Made by a program: the position numbers and the translations under genes. From Chitinophaga tropicalis (GTDB lineage: Bacteria; Bacteroidota; Bacteroidia; Chitinophagales; Chitinophagaceae), in the NCBI RefSeq assembly GCF_009758205.1, contig NZ_WRXN01000010.1:1-64000 (forward strand): a DNA stretch of 64,000 nucleotides. The letters run 5' to 3'. Under the pieces are notes generated by a model. That model saw only the letters and a list, made by a program, of their open reading frames with translations. It did not search any database and had not been told where the DNA came from. Positions 49,222 through 58,123 of the stretch are shown here, one piece after another; position 1 is the stretch's first letter, and each line of letters begins with the position of its first letter.

Positions 49222-50175
49222 TACACTGTGTGGCAGCTTATCTCCTTTCAGCCCGGCAATTACATTCCTGGCGGCAATAACAGACATAGCAGCTCTTGTT
49301 TCTTCAGTGGCGGAACCTATATGTGGCAATATGGCTACATTGGGCATTTCCAGCAACGGATTGCCAGGCTCCATAGGTTCCGGATTGGTAACATCCAGCC
49401 CGGCACCCCAGATCATGCCGTTCTGCAGTGCGGCTACCAGGTCCGGCTCGTTATGCACGCCTCCCCTGGCAGTATTGATAAAAATGGAAGACGGCTTCAT
49501 CTTACTGAAAGCTGCTTTATCAAAAATACCTGTTGTTTCAGGCGTTAATGCGGTATGTACAGAAACAACATCGCTTTGCTGCAGCAGTTCATCAAAAGAA
49601 ACCCTTACAGCTCCCAGCTTTTTTTCTGCCTCTTCGTTACGGCCGCGGTTATGATAGATCACTTTCATATCGTAGGCCCCTATACATTTTTTTGCCAGCT
49701 CAAAGCCTATCTTACCCAGTCCCAATATGCCCAGTGTTTTTCCGTTCAGTTCTATCCCGAGGTTAGCTGTAGGGTCCCAGAAATTCCAATTGCCTTTAAG
49801 AATTTCCTTGTGCATAAAGAAAGCCTTGCGGGAAACGGACAACATCAGCAGGAAAGCGGTATCGGCAGTAGCTCCGCTTAATACGCCGGGGGTATTTCCA
49901 ACGGGAATACCGAGTGTTTTAGCAGCTTCAACATCAACATTATCATACCCGACAGAAAGCAGGGATACTACTTTGAGGTGTTTACATGCCTCAAGAAAAG
50001 AGCGGTCTATTTTATTGGGACCGGAGCTCAGCAGGGCATCATGTTCTTTACAGCGGCTGATCAGCTCATCCGGTGTAAGGTCTCTTCTATCTGTCCATAT
50101 CGTTGTTTCAATACCAGCTTCCCTGAGCAACTGCAATCCTGTGGCTGGTATATTCCTTGTTATAAACACTTTCAT
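49216..50175 (-). CDS. D-2-hydroxyacid dehydrogenase (glyoxylate/hydroxypyruvate reductase type)
   Basis: The 319-aa protein has the D-isomer dehydrogenase layout: VVSLLSVGYDNVDVEAAKTL, GIPVGNTPGVLSGATADTAF, NAD(P)-binding GLGKIGFELAKKC (~147-159), the Arg in FINTARGGVHNEPDLVAAL, Glu in NPEPMEP and His in VAILPHIGSATEETR. The GhrB/GRHPR subgroup reduces hydroxypyruvate and glyoxylate. It may act on the glyoxylate from ureide breakdown encoded just to the left, but it is separately transcribed. Confidence 0.88.
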   Translation of the reverse strand: MKVFITRNIPATGLQLLREAGIETTIWTDRRDLTPDELISRCKEHDALLSSGPNKIDRSFLEACKHLKVVSLLSVGYDNVDVEAAKTLGIPVGNTPGVLSGATADTAFLLMLSVSRKAFFMHKEILKGNWNFWDPTANLGIELNGKTLGILGLGKIGFELAKKCIGAYDMKVIYHNRGRNEEAEKKLGAVRVSFDELLQQSDVVSVHTALTPETTGIFDKAAFSKMKPSSIFINTARGGVHNEPDLVAALQNGMIWGAGLDVTNPEPMEPGNPLLEMPNVAILPHIGSATEETRAAMSVIAARNVIAGLKGDKLPHSVV

Positions 50176-50241
50176 AATTATATCCTGTTTATGTTACATT
50201 GAGCATTAAAATAATACACTCCTTCAAACAATCCAATACCA

Positions 50242-50273
50242 GGGTAGTCTGGCTACCTATGGCAATCAAGCTG
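50242..50273. repeat. Degenerate copy of the second hairpin family
   Basis: AGGGTAGTCTGGCTACC and GGCAATCAAGCTGAGACA keep the flanks and spacing of the GTTTGGCCC/GGGCCAAAC hairpin, but the stem is eroded. It lies upstream of the dehydrogenase start at 50175. The rest of the 50176-50583 gap holds only a small possible reading frame and a terminator-like hairpin. Confidence 0.5.
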
Positions 50274-50288
50274 AGACAATAAGAATAA

Positions 50289-50393
50289 ATGCCGGATTTC
50301 AGGGATATTTATACTCATTTACCTGAGTTAGCTTTGCGTTCTGGTACAACAAGGGTGCCACTCTGTGTTCTGTATTCTCACTTGTGTAAATAA
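50289..50393 (+). CDS. Possible 34-aa leader reading frame
   Basis: An ATG at 50289 opens a 34-codon frame (starting MPDFRDIYTHLPELALRSGT) that ends at TAA 50393, 46 bp before a terminator-like hairpin. It is the only sizeable plus-strand frame in this gap and has no homologue that I recognise. It may be chance. Confidence 0.2.
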   Translation: MPDFRDIYTHLPELALRSGTTRVPLCVLYSHLCK

Positions 50394-50439
50394 AAATCTG
50401 AAAGAACGCATAGTTGTTCATTTTAGTCCTAGTCGTTTG

Positions 50440-50472
50440 GCCTTTTAAGTTCTTACTTAAAAGGCTTTTTTT
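50440..50472 (+). terminator. Terminator-like hairpin upstream of the M43 protease gene
   Basis: GCCTTTTAAG pairs perfectly with CTTAAAAGGC across a six-base loop (TTCTTA) followed by TTTTTTTA, a classic plus-strand rho-independent terminator. No annotated plus-strand gene ends nearby, so it ends either a short transcript or a leader (attenuator) of the protease gene at 50584. Confidence 0.75.
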
Positions 50473-50583
50473 ATACTGGTAATAATCCTTAAATTTAATA
50501 GTCAACCTGCATCAATCTATCCTGACTCTCTCCCGGATTATAAACCCTACGATGATGTATGAGTTAACCAAAATCTGTAAACG

Positions 50584-51561
50584 ATGAAAAAACTATTTTT
50601 CTTATTAGCATGTGGAACCCTTTTGCTTAATGCCTGTTCCAAAAATGAAAAGCCGATAACCGGTGATACCCCTGAAGCAGAAGCACCACTTCCCCAGGGC
50701 AGACGTTGCGCTTCCATGGACGTATTAAAAGACCAACTGGCTAAAGACCCTTCACTGGCCGGCCGTATGGCGAGGATCGAAGAGCTGACCGGCCGCCTTG
50801 CTAAAGATCAGTCACTGATGAGATTATTGCCTGACGGCTCTATTGAGATCCCTGTTGCAGTAAATGTTCTTTACAGAACAGCTGCGCAGAATATCTCCCT
50901 GGCGCAGATCCAGTCGCAGATAGATATTTTGAACAAGGACTATAATGGCCTTAACTCAGAGTATGGCAGCGTTCCATATTATAATTCTGTGAAAGCTGCT
51001 GTAGGCATCCACTTTGTACTGGATACCGTTGTAAGGAAATCTACCACACGCACCAGCTGGGCTACCAATGACGCTATGAAACGTACTTCTACCGGTGGCC
51101 TGAACGCTATCACTCCGGATTCAGTGCTGAATATCTGGATAGTGGGAGCAATGACCGGCGGTGTGATAGGCTATGCACAGTTTCCCGGCGGCACTGCTGC
51201 TACTGATGGTGTAGTAATAGTTCACAGCTGTTTTGGTAATACCGGTACAGCTGCCGCCCCCTTTAACCTGGGCAGGACCGCTACGCATGAAATTGGCCAC
51301 TGGCTGAACCTTCGTCATATCTGGGGCGATGCTAACTGTGGTAATGACTTTGTAGGAGATACTCCGCTTCATAATGAAGAGAACTATGGTTGTCCTACAC
51401 TTCCTCATTACAGCACCTGTACAGGTACTCCGATAGAAATGACCATGAACTATATGGACTATACAGACGATGCCTGTATGTATATGTTCACCCAGGGACA
51501 GAAGACCAGGATGCTGGCTACCTTCCTGACCGGTGGCGGACGTAACGGCTTTGCTCAATAA
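50584..51561 (+). CDS. M43-family zinc metalloprotease (pappalysin type), lipoprotein
   Basis: The 325-aa protein has a lipoprotein signal (LFFLLACGTLLLNACSKNE, Cys ~18). A propeptide-like helical region (~30-80) leads to the peptidase domain with the zinc motif ATHEIGHWLNLRHIWGD (HExxHxxxxxH, ~237-253) and Met-turn MTMNYMDYTDDACMYMFT. Conserved cysteines (NCGND, YGCPT, STCTG) fit the M43B group that includes cytophagalysin and pappalysin. It likely degrades extracellular protein. A terminator follows directly. Confidence 0.92.
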   Translation: MKKLFFLLACGTLLLNACSKNEKPITGDTPEAEAPLPQGRRCASMDVLKDQLAKDPSLAGRMARIEELTGRLAKDQSLMRLLPDGSIEIPVAVNVLYRTAAQNISLAQIQSQIDILNKDYNGLNSEYGSVPYYNSVKAAVGIHFVLDTVVRKSTTRTSWATNDAMKRTSTGGLNAITPDSVLNIWIVGAMTGGVIGYAQFPGGTAATDGVVIVHSCFGNTGTAAAPFNLGRTATHEIGHWLNLRHIWGDANCGNDFVGDTPLHNEENYGCPTLPHYSTCTGTPIEMTMNYMDYTDDACMYMFTQGQKTRMLATFLTGGGRNGFAQ

Positions 51562-51564
51562 ACA

Positions 51565-51592
51565 AAAAGAACTCCCGGGAGAGAGTTCTTTT
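51565..51592. terminator. Bidirectional terminator
   Basis: AAAAGAACTC pairs perfectly with GAGTTCTTTT around CCGGGAGA between the M43 protease and the convergent PEBP gene. Confidence 0.75.
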
Positions 51593-51613
51593 CCTGTTAT
51601 TCCGGCAATGCTA

Positions 51614-52153
51614 TTAACGCTGTCCGTAGGCAACTATAGATGCTTTTCCCAACAAATTGCCATTGAGGTTAAACCCAATAAAAGCAGCAGTTGCATTTTT
51701 ATCCAGATCCAGCTTACTTTTCAGGGCGTATACTGTGATCAGGTACAGGTGTGGCAGGCCTGGGACAGGTGCAGGGCCTACATAACCCGGTTTACCCAGG
51801 TCGGTAATTCCCTGTATAGCACCGGTAGGCAGAAGGTTCTTAGATGCGTCTCCGGCGCCTGTTTTCAACTCTTTCACATCGGCCGGGATATTATATACCA
51901 CCCAATGCCAGAAACCACTCCCGGTAGGTGCATCGAAATCATACATGGTGACAGCAAAGCTTTGTGTTCCGGCAGGAGCATTTTCCCAGGATAACTGCGG
52001 AGAAATATTCTCTCCTTTAAAGCCCATACCATTAAGGTATTGCTTCAGAACGAACTGCCCGCTCAGGTCATTACTTTTAAGGGTAAAGGTCTGTGCCCAT
52101 GCTGTAGTACATGTAATGACAATAACAACTAATAATGCGCTGATTCTTTTCAT
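51614..52153 (-). CDS. YbhB/YbcL-type PEBP-family protein (secreted)
   Basis: From ATG 52153 (MKRISALLVVIVITC) the 179-aa protein has a signal peptide cut near AWA-Q. The PEBP fold is shown by GENISPQLSWENAPAGTQSF, AVTMYDFDAPTGSGFWHWVV and YNIP (anion-binding pocket DxD/GxxHW), then the DLGKPGYVGPAPVPGLPHLY stretch. The family binds phospholipid-like ligands or inhibits kinases or proteases; the bacterial role is unclear. It sits beside an M43 protease, but is convergent to it. Confidence 0.9.
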   Translation of the reverse strand: MKRISALLVVIVITCTTAWAQTFTLKSNDLSGQFVLKQYLNGMGFKGENISPQLSWENAPAGTQSFAVTMYDFDAPTGSGFWHWVVYNIPADVKELKTGAGDASKNLLPTGAIQGITDLGKPGYVGPAPVPGLPHLYLITVYALKSKLDLDKNATAAFIGFNLNGNLLGKASIVAYGQR

Positions 52154-52230
52154 ATTACCTTGATTTTGTAAGCACAAAACTACAAGGCAATACGGCTTTC
52201 CTTTTAGGGCTGACAGTTCAAAAACTGTCG

Positions 52231-52477
52231 TTAAACGTTCAATTTCTGCTGCTGGTATTCACTGGGGGTAATGCCATATACCTGTTTGAAAGACTGAGTG
52301 AAGCTGGAATGGTTCTCATATCCTAACTTATGATAGATCTCTCCAGGTTTTTCCCTGTAGCTTAACAACATAGTAGCGGCCTGCTCCGGGAGACTGGTAC
52401 GGCGTGATATAAATATTATCTGTAAATGTCTGTTCACTGGCTGGGATCAAATTGTCCGGGAGATTGTAGATCTGCAT
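52231..52477 (-). pseudogene. AraC-family regulator remnant
   Basis: The C-terminal end of an AraC HTH is clear in one frame (LLSYREKPGEIYHKLGYENH, SSFTQSFKQVYGITPSEYQ, ending 52231). In a different frame, ATG 52477 starts MQIYNLPDNLIPASEQTFTD, which looks like the N-terminus of the same kind of regulator. The two pieces meet near 52390. About two thirds of the gene is thus deleted and the frame is shifted. Nothing here would make a working regulator. Confidence 0.6.
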
Positions 52478-52495
52478 GATATAAGGGTAGATAAT

Positions 52496-53170
52496 CTAGC
52501 GATACTGGTAAAAAATGCCTTTATCGAAGGGAGTCCAGAGACAGGCTTTTTGTCCGCAGCTTTTCAGGCCTTTGTTTGCCCAGGTATTGCAGGTGAAGAA
52601 GAGATTATATCTTCCCTTAGCTTCGTAAAAGGCATCTGTTTTACCGTAATTGGCGTTGGTGACAATGTTTATAACATTCCCGTTCTCATCTCTGTCAAAA
52701 CTTTGCTGAATATAATTGATCAGTCTTGCGTATTGGGAGCTGTCTATGTTAAGGCGAATGCAGTCAGCGCCTTCCTTCATATTGCGGTAATAAGTAGCAT
52801 GTATAGCGGATGTGCTTAGCGCTGTAGCGGCTTTGAAAGCGGTGCTGAATTTCAGGTCTGCCCAGGTAGGGGTTTCGAGATAAAAGCCTTTATCTCCCCA
52901 GCCGAAGGCCAGCCATTGTGCAGTTGTATCTTTTCCGGTTGTGTTTTCAAATAGCACCTGTTTGCTCCAGTCTATCTGTGTATTTCTTACTGGTACAACA
53001 AGATCTGTATGTACACCGTTCGTGAGGATGTAAAGAGGTATGTCTTCTTTCAATGCTGTTTCTTTTGCGATGCTGATACGGGAAAAGAGAAATGCGCATA
53101 ACAGGTATAGGACAACTAACAGTACAGGAGTTGTAATTGTCCACCCGAGGATCTTTAATATTCTTTTCAA
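52496..53170 (-). CDS. DUF2459/TIGR02117-family membrane-anchored protein
   Basis: The 224-aa protein has an N-terminal membrane segment (TTPVLLVVLYLLCAFLFS). The remainder shows the family pattern: YILTNGVHTDLVVPVRNTQI, AFGWGDKGFYLETPTWADLK and FTCNTWANKGLKSCGQKACL, the last with a Cys in a papain-like CNxW block. The family is of unknown function; the conserved H-x-D and CNTW suggest an NlpC/P60-like cysteine hydrolase, which is inference. It starts upstream of the AraC remnant and ends 18 bp from it. Confidence 0.8.
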   Translation of the reverse strand: MKRILKILGWTITTPVLLVVLYLLCAFLFSRISIAKETALKEDIPLYILTNGVHTDLVVPVRNTQIDWSKQVLFENTTGKDTTAQWLAFGWGDKGFYLETPTWADLKFSTAFKAATALSTSAIHATYYRNMKEGADCIRLNIDSSQYARLINYIQQSFDRDENGNVINIVTNANYGKTDAFYEAKGRYNLFFTCNTWANKGLKSCGQKACLWTPFDKGIFYQYR

Positions 53171-53207
53171 ATTGTAAGGTATTACTTGCGGGTAAATGTA
53201 AATAAAA

Positions 53208-53235
53208 AAGCCTTACTGCTTGCGCAGTAAGGCTT
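53208..53235. terminator. Hairpin terminator
   Basis: AAGCCTTACTGC pairs perfectly with GCAGTAAGGCTT across a TTGC loop in the gap between the coiled-coil gene (ends 53293) and the DUF2459 start (53170). It likely ends the coiled-coil gene transcript on the minus strand (followed by TTTTTATTTACATT). Confidence 0.75.
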
Positions 53236-53292
53236 CGAATATTTTAGGGGTATACGGGGATAAAAACTGATTGAATTCTGATTGCTATTTTT

Positions 53293-53841
53293 TTATAGCA
53301 TTTCGGGATTGAGAGGGACTATTTTGGTGATTTTGCCGACCTCTGATTTCATGATGTCCTGTTCTGAATGCAGCCGTTTGATCTCTTCGGTAAGCGCTCC
53401 GAGTTTCAGCTCGATCCTGTTTAACTGGTCTCCCATTCTGAAGGAAGTTAGTTGCAGCATGGTGGTTGTCGCTTTCAGATTTTCAATGCTGCCATTCATT
53501 ACATTAAATCCAGATTGCAGATCGTCTACTTTAGTTTCGAGACGTTCTACTTTGGTTTCAATGCTTCCGACTCTGGTGTCGAGTTTGTCAAACCTGGTGT
53601 CGAGTTTGTCAAACCTGGTTTCAAGTTTGTCAAACCTGGTTTCGAGTTTACCAACCTTGGCATCTAATTTTGCGATGTCAGATTTTAACTCTGCCTTCGT
53701 ACCTGCAATTTCAGTTCTCAGGTCAGTACCTAAGTCAACTATCATTGCATGCGTATCACCTAACCTGGTGACGATCATCTGTGATAATTCCATTTGATTC
53801 ATAAATAAAGATCTTTTTTTCGAAGTTAAATCATCGCTCAA
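53293..53841 (-). CDS. Coiled-coil protein with heptad repeats
   Basis: The 182-aa protein is nearly all coiled coil. Between residues ~50 and ~110 it has heptads such as LETRFDK, LETRFDK, LDTRFDK, LDTRVGS and IETKVER, encoded by 21-bp DNA repeats. The N-terminal part (QMELSQMIVTRLGDTHAMIV) and C-terminal helix (LGALTEEIKRLHSEQDI) are also helical. No enzyme motif or signal is present. Similar proteins occur as structural or scaffold factors; function unknown. The start could be 53841 or the internal Met at 53802. Confidence 0.75.
   Translation of the reverse strand: MSDDLTSKKRSLFMNQMELSQMIVTRLGDTHAMIVDLGTDLRTEIAGTKAELKSDIAKLDAKVGKLETRFDKLETRFDKLDTRFDKLDTRVGSIETKVERLETKVDDLQSGFNVMNGSIENLKATTTMLQLTSFRMGDQLNRIELKLGALTEEIKRLHSEQDIMKSEVGKITKIVPLNPEML
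53573..53656. repeat. 21-bp tandem repeat inside the coiled-coil gene
   Basis: Units CTGGTGTCGAGTTTGTCAAA+C occur at 53573 and 53594 (identical), 53615 (two changes) and 53636 (degenerate). Two weaker units precede them (53531 and 53552). Each unit is one heptad on the minus strand, so copy-number change would lengthen the coiled coil in frame. Confidence 0.85.
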
Positions 53842-53858
53842 TTCACTCCAAAAATTTA

Positions 53859-54704
53859 TTAACTCACGGACTGTGAATATCTCTGCAATGTTTCCCGTTC
53901 TTTCTTCGTTAAACTCTTTATTCCTTTTTTATGGATCTTCTCCAGTAACATATCAATCTCTTTCTGCCTATCTACTCTATCAAGATTATACCTGTCATCA
54001 ATATCATAATCTCCTCTATGCGTTTTGAAATAGTAATTATCGATCAACAAAATGTGTGGCCTTGTTACAATCATGTAGATAAAAAATATGCATGGTGTAG
54101 CAATAGCAAGAATAGTAAGATAATTACTCATCATGGTAGAAGGCATGAGGAACACTGCAATCAATAATCCTGTCAATGCGCCCCCCAGATGCGCTTCGTG
54201 TCCTATATTGTCACTCTTTGACCTGATACCGTAAATAGAATATAACACGTACAGCACACCATACAGCCATCCGGGAACCGATAAAGGCAATATGAAGAAG
54301 CCTACGCTCATACCCGGAAACAGTGCAATGGAAGCGAAGATGACACCACATACGGCACCTGACGCGCCTACAGAACTATAGTCACCATGGTTACGATGTA
54401 TCAGTAGTGAAAGCAGGTCACCTCCTACCAGGCTGGCAAAATACAGTAACAGGAACCTGGCCGGTCCCATATAGAGTTCCAGGCTTCCACTGAAAGCATA
54501 GAGTGAGAACATATTGAAGAACAGGTGCATCCAGCTTACATGCAGGAAGCCGGACGTAAGCACTCTCCAGTATTCTTTATAGATCAGTACCTTATCCACT
54601 TCAAAGGAATATTTCTCAAAGAAAGCTCGATCTCTGAATCCTTTCCAGGATACGAGCACATTAGTAAGAATAATTACCAGGTTAATAATTCCAATGAAAG
54701 CCAT
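53859..54704 (-). CDS. Rhomboid-family intramembrane serine protease
   Basis: The 281-aa protein has six or more membrane segments. SWMHLFFNMFSLYAFSG provides the HxxxN-type helix 2, GASGAVCGVIFASIALF contains the nucleophile Ser (GxSG), and EAHLGGALTGLLIAVF the catalytic His. About 75 basic C-terminal residues extend into the cytoplasm (DRVDRQKEIDMLLEKIHKKG), as in many Bacteroidota rhomboids. It would cleave single-pass membrane proteins; the substrate is unknown. Confidence 0.92.
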   Translation of the reverse strand: MAFIGIINLVIILTNVLVSWKGFRDRAFFEKYSFEVDKVLIYKEYWRVLTSGFLHVSWMHLFFNMFSLYAFSGSLELYMGPARFLLLYFASLVGGDLLSLLIHRNHGDYSSVGASGAVCGVIFASIALFPGMSVGFFILPLSVPGWLYGVLYVLYSIYGIRSKSDNIGHEAHLGGALTGLLIAVFLMPSTMMSNYLTILAIATPCIFFIYMIVTRPHILLIDNYYFKTHRGDYDIDDRYNLDRVDRQKEIDMLLEKIHKKGIKSLTKKERETLQRYSQSVS

Positions 54705-54831
54705 TCAGTAGTCATTTTTTAGCAGCAATAAGCGGCTGCAATATTGAGATTAATACGAATATATTCAAATATGCCGCTTCCGCATAGCATTTTTGTGGGA
54801 AAATGTTTAATATTATTCCAAACACGCTACT

Positions 54832-55359
54832 ATGATCAGTAAACCTCAACCAGGCGAATACCTGGATTATCAGAAAGTATACATTGACCATGTGGGAGAT
54901 GCATCCGTACCGGAGATACTACCGGAACTGAAAGAAAGTACATATGCCCTTTTCAGCAGCATTCCGGAGGAAAAAGGGTTATATGCTTATGCTCCGGGAA
55001 AATGGACCATCAAAGAAACACTGGCGCATATAATAGATACAGAGAGAGTATTCGCGTACAGGCTATTATGCTTTGTGCGGGGGGAGAAACAGGGGTTACC
55101 GGGGTTTGAGCAGGACGACTACGTAGCCAACTCATTTGCCAATGACCGGCTATTGCAGGACCTGGCAAATGAGTATAAAGCTGTACGTGAGTCTTCTATT
55201 TACCTGTTACGTAATCTGAAGAAAGAACAGGAAGCGGTAAAAGGCATTGCCAATAACAATCCTATTTCCGTGAGGTCCCTGGCCTACATGATTCCCGGCC
55301 ATGAGCTGCATCATGTAAAGATCCTTAAAGAAAAATACCTGCCAGGCTTACAGGCTTAA
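54832..55359 (+). CDS. DinB-family protein
   Basis: The 175-aa protein is a four-helix DinB-like domain: [20 protein letters not shown] (first metal His), the [20 protein letters not shown] loop and [16 protein letters not shown] (two further His). This is the family's three-His metal site. Members are metal-dependent thiol transferases or of unknown role. Its last 12 bp overlap the end of the convergent phosphodiesterase gene. Confidence 0.9.
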   Translation: MISKPQPGEYLDYQKVYIDHVGDASVPEILPELKESTYALFSSIPEEKGLYAYAPGKWTIKETLAHIIDTERVFAYRLLCFVRGEKQGLPGFEQDDYVANSFANDRLLQDLANEYKAVRESSIYLLRNLKKEQEAVKGIANNNPISVRSLAYMIPGHELHHVKILKEKYLPGLQA

Positions 55360-56589
55360 CCATCCGTTGATGGTGTTATCGCCTGTTTCCAGCACTACTT
55401 TATAAAACGATGAAGGCAGCTCTTTCACATCTATAAGAACATGATTATCCTTCAGGGCAACTTCTGCCAGCAGGCGGTACTGATCGGTGCCGCCTGTTTT
55501 AAAATTGTTTGTAGTGGTTACCCATATCTTTACTTTCTGACCGGGCTTTTCTTCAAAGGATTTCCATTTCACATCGAGATAACCCTGTATATAATTCAGC
55601 GACAGGCTGGCAACTGCTACCTTTCCTATCATCGGTATACCATCTACTTCACGCAAGGTTTGCTCCGGGACCTTCACTCCCAGGAAACGCGCCATTGTTG
55701 GCATAATATCTACAATAGCCGGCTCATAGTACTGTGCGTAACTGTTCAGTGGTTTATAATTTGTAACCATCCAGGTACTTCTCTGTCTCATGGATTGGCC
55801 GCCATGGTCCTTGCCTGTCTTTTCATCGCGACCATGATCTGTGGTGATAATGATCATCCAGTCTTCCGGAAAATGCTGCTGACGGTAAGAGATCGCTTCC
55901 CATAAACGGCCCATCTGTTTGTCCATCATTTCAACAGCCCTGTAAAACTCGGGGCTGTCACCATAGCCATGTCCCATATCATCGGTATATTCAAGATATA
56001 CCCATGATAAAGAGGGAGCTTTTGACCTGATACCAGCTACAGCTTCGTCAATTACTTTTTCGTCAATGGCGTGCATAAAATCCCGTTTACGGTCATGCGG
56101 GAACTTTACAGTATCCAGCTCATATCCGTCTGCATGCAGATCTATTTTCACATTACCGGCAGCGGGAAGCCCGTCTCCTGCCAGTTTGGTACGGTTATCA
56201 AGCCAGCTGGAATAAATAGCGGTCTGTTTCTCCGGGAACTGCTCTTTAAACAGCCTGAAGATATTATAGTAATTATAGTTAGGCGCTTTAATATCATTGT
56301 CAGGTACGTTATGTTTATTCACCCATACGCCGGTAAGCAGGCTGTTATAGCCTACAGCTGAAATGGTAGGGGTCTGGTTGTAGGTGCCTTTGTCACCGCC
56401 AACATGCATGCGTACATAGCTGCCCCTGGCAGCAATACCATCAATATTAGGCGTGGCTACTTTCTCCAGCACATCTGCCGGGATACCATCTGCAATGACA
56501 AATACTACTTTCTTTTCCCGTTGCTGGGCGTGGAGTGTGCCTGCCAGCCAGAGGCAGAGGCAGGATACGAGGTATATCTTCTTCATCAT
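55348..56589 (-). CDS. Secreted alkaline-phosphatase-superfamily phosphodiesterase (NPP-like)
   Basis: The 413-aa protein has a signal peptide ([18 protein letters not shown]). The alkaline phosphatase fold shows [20 protein letters not shown] (metal Asp), the nucleophile-region [17 protein letters not shown] (Thr), [19 protein letters not shown] (Asp/His metal site) and [20 protein letters not shown] (Asp/His). It probably hydrolyses phosphodiesters or phosphate monoesters outside the cytoplasm. It is the gene after susD in the sigma/FecR/SusCD locus on the same strand, so the imported substrate may carry phosphate. Met 2 (56586) is an equally good start. Confidence 0.85.
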   Translation of the reverse strand: MMKKIYLVSCLCLWLAGTLHAQQREKKVVFVIADGIPADVLEKVATPNIDGIAARGSYVRMHVGGDKGTYNQTPTISAVGYNSLLTGVWVNKHNVPDNDIKAPNYNYYNIFRLFKEQFPEKQTAIYSSWLDNRTKLAGDGLPAAGNVKIDLHADGYELDTVKFPHDRKRDFMHAIDEKVIDEAVAGIRSKAPSLSWVYLEYTDDMGHGYGDSPEFYRAVEMMDKQMGRLWEAISYRQQHFPEDWMIIITTDHGRDEKTGKDHGGQSMRQRSTWMVTNYKPLNSYAQYYEPAIVDIMPTMARFLGVKVPEQTLREVDGIPMIGKVAVASLSLNYIQGYLDVKWKSFEEKPGQKVKIWVTTTNNFKTGGTDQYRLLAEVALKDNHVLIDVKELPSSFYKVVLETGDNTINGWLSL

Positions 56590-56610
56590 AAATTTAAGTT
56601 AGAGAAAATT

Positions 56611-56652
56611 GCGCAGAAATCGCTTTCGCCTTCGGTGAAAGCGATTTTGCGC
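56611..56652. repeat. Dispersed triloop hairpin repeat, copy E
   Basis: GCGCAGAAATCGCTTTCGCC pairs with GGTGAAAGCGATTTTGCGC around a TTC loop. It lies between susD and the phosphodiesterase gene (both minus strand), where it may reduce or end transcription between them. Confidence 0.75.
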
Positions 56653-56663
56653 AGAAACAGCGG

Positions 56664-58118
56664 TTATTCTGCTTTCAGCAACCACATTACGCCATTAATA
56701 TTATCGTCTCCGCTGAATTGGCTATTGATAGCGGCATTCACATTATTCTCGTTATTCTGCAATTCAGTAACAGGGTACATCCAGCGTTTAGGGACCTTCT
56801 TATTGTTCAGCGCTCCGTCACCAGATACATCAAATACGGGCATCCCGGTGCGGCGTTGTTCATAAAATGACTGCCAGTCGCTGTTCATGAAAGAAGCAAT
56901 ATATTTCTGTGTCAGGACAGCTTCCAGCTGGCCGGTAGCTGGTAACGGATGTAACGCCAGGTAATCAGCTTTCTGCACCTGTGCAATTTTATAGAACGAG
57001 AGTGAAGCGTCTATGCCTTTCCTGTAATGCTCAGCCGCATCTCCACTTATCCAGCCACGCAATACTGCCTCTGCCAGTATAAATTCCTGTTCTGCGTAGC
57101 CTAATGCAATGCTGGGCTCATTCACCGGGTCATTGAAGTAGCGTGACTTTATCTTGGATACCTGGCCAGCCAGTACTTTACTGCTGTTCTCACTGAGGGC
57201 AGCACTTCCTTTGGCGCCGCCATAAGCGCTGAGATCGTTGTCAGGTTTCGTACTGTATTGAGGCGCTTTCTCTGCAAATACAAACAGGCGCGGGTCCTGC
57301 AATCCCTTCAGCAATTCTACAAAACTTTCTTCCATGTAATAGGCCGTCTGCAGGTCATTATTTGAATAGGTAGGATAACGTGAACCCTGTATATCGTAGA
57401 ATACCAGCTGGCCGTTATCTGCATTCCCTGTCATTAAAGGATATGTAGCGGGAGCGTTGACAATCTCTGAAAAGCGGCCCTTTACATTCAGTGTTGCGTT
57501 ATTCTCTTTGAGGGATAAGCTCATCAGTATACGAAGAGACAGAGCATTGATCAACTGTTTCCATTGTTCCATTTTCCCACCAAACAGGATATCTCCTTCT
57601 ACAGATGCTGTGCTTCCTGTGATCAGGGTGTTGGCTTCTTTCAGATCGTTCAGTACAGACAGGTAAATATCCTGTTGCTTATCGTATGCCGGCGATATTG
57701 TATCCTGTTCTCCTCTCAATGCCTGGGAGTAGGGTATATCTCCAAAGGTATTGGTCAGTTTCATGAAATACCAGGCTTTAAAGAATTTCACCAGCGGAAG
57801 GTATTCCGGCTTGTTCATCCTGACTGCCGCCTCTTCCATCTTTACTACCTGGTGCAGATTATTATATCCGTCAAAGCCTGCTCTTGTCCATCCGTAATAC
57901 TGTTCATTGGATACGCTGTTGATAAATACCATTTGCCGGGTAGCCAGTGCAGCACTCAGGCTGGTGGACTGAAAGGCCTGCTGGATAACGGTATTCAGCA
58001 ACAGGTCAGGTGTTGACTGTGTAGGTTTGTTCGGGTCCTCCTGGAACTTTTCAAATTTGCTGCAACCTGTTATTATGACGAGCAATAACAGCATTGCTAC
58101 AGTATATATTCTCCTCAT
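56664..58118 (-). CDS. SusD/RagB-family outer-membrane lipoprotein
   Basis: The 484-aa protein has a lipoprotein signal (VAMLLLLVIITGCSKFEKFQ, Cys ~19). The SusD-like_2 pattern appears in EDPNKPTQSTPDLLLNTVIQ, YLPLVKFFKAWYFMKLTNTF with GDIPYSQAL, and a C-terminal QEFILAEAVLRGWISGDA block with YEQRRTGMPVF. It caps the SusC transporter and captures the substrate. It starts 5 bp after the susC stop. The ligand cannot be told from sequence. Confidence 0.93.
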   Translation of the reverse strand: MRRIYTVAMLLLLVIITGCSKFEKFQEDPNKPTQSTPDLLLNTVIQQAFQSTSLSAALATRQMVFINSVSNEQYYGWTRAGFDGYNNLHQVVKMEEAAVRMNKPEYLPLVKFFKAWYFMKLTNTFGDIPYSQALRGEQDTISPAYDKQQDIYLSVLNDLKEANTLITGSTASVEGDILFGGKMEQWKQLINALSLRILMSLSLKENNATLNVKGRFSEIVNAPATYPLMTGNADNGQLVFYDIQGSRYPTYSNNDLQTAYYMEESFVELLKGLQDPRLFVFAEKAPQYSTKPDNDLSAYGGAKGSAALSENSSKVLAGQVSKIKSRYFNDPVNEPSIALGYAEQEFILAEAVLRGWISGDAAEHYRKGIDASLSFYKIAQVQKADYLALHPLPATGQLEAVLTQKYIASFMNSDWQSFYEQRRTGMPVFDVSGDGALNNKKVPKRWMYPVTELQNNENNVNAAINSQFSGDDNINGVMWLLKAE

Positions 58119-58123
58119 GATGA

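Noticed and set aside
50299-50505. 68-aa minus-strand gene
   Set aside because: The frame crosses the plus-strand terminator, lacks family features and has no clear promoter.
53573-53656. CRISPR-like or regulatory tandem repeat
   Set aside because: It is a coding minisatellite with a 21-bp period, read as heptads of the coiled-coil protein.
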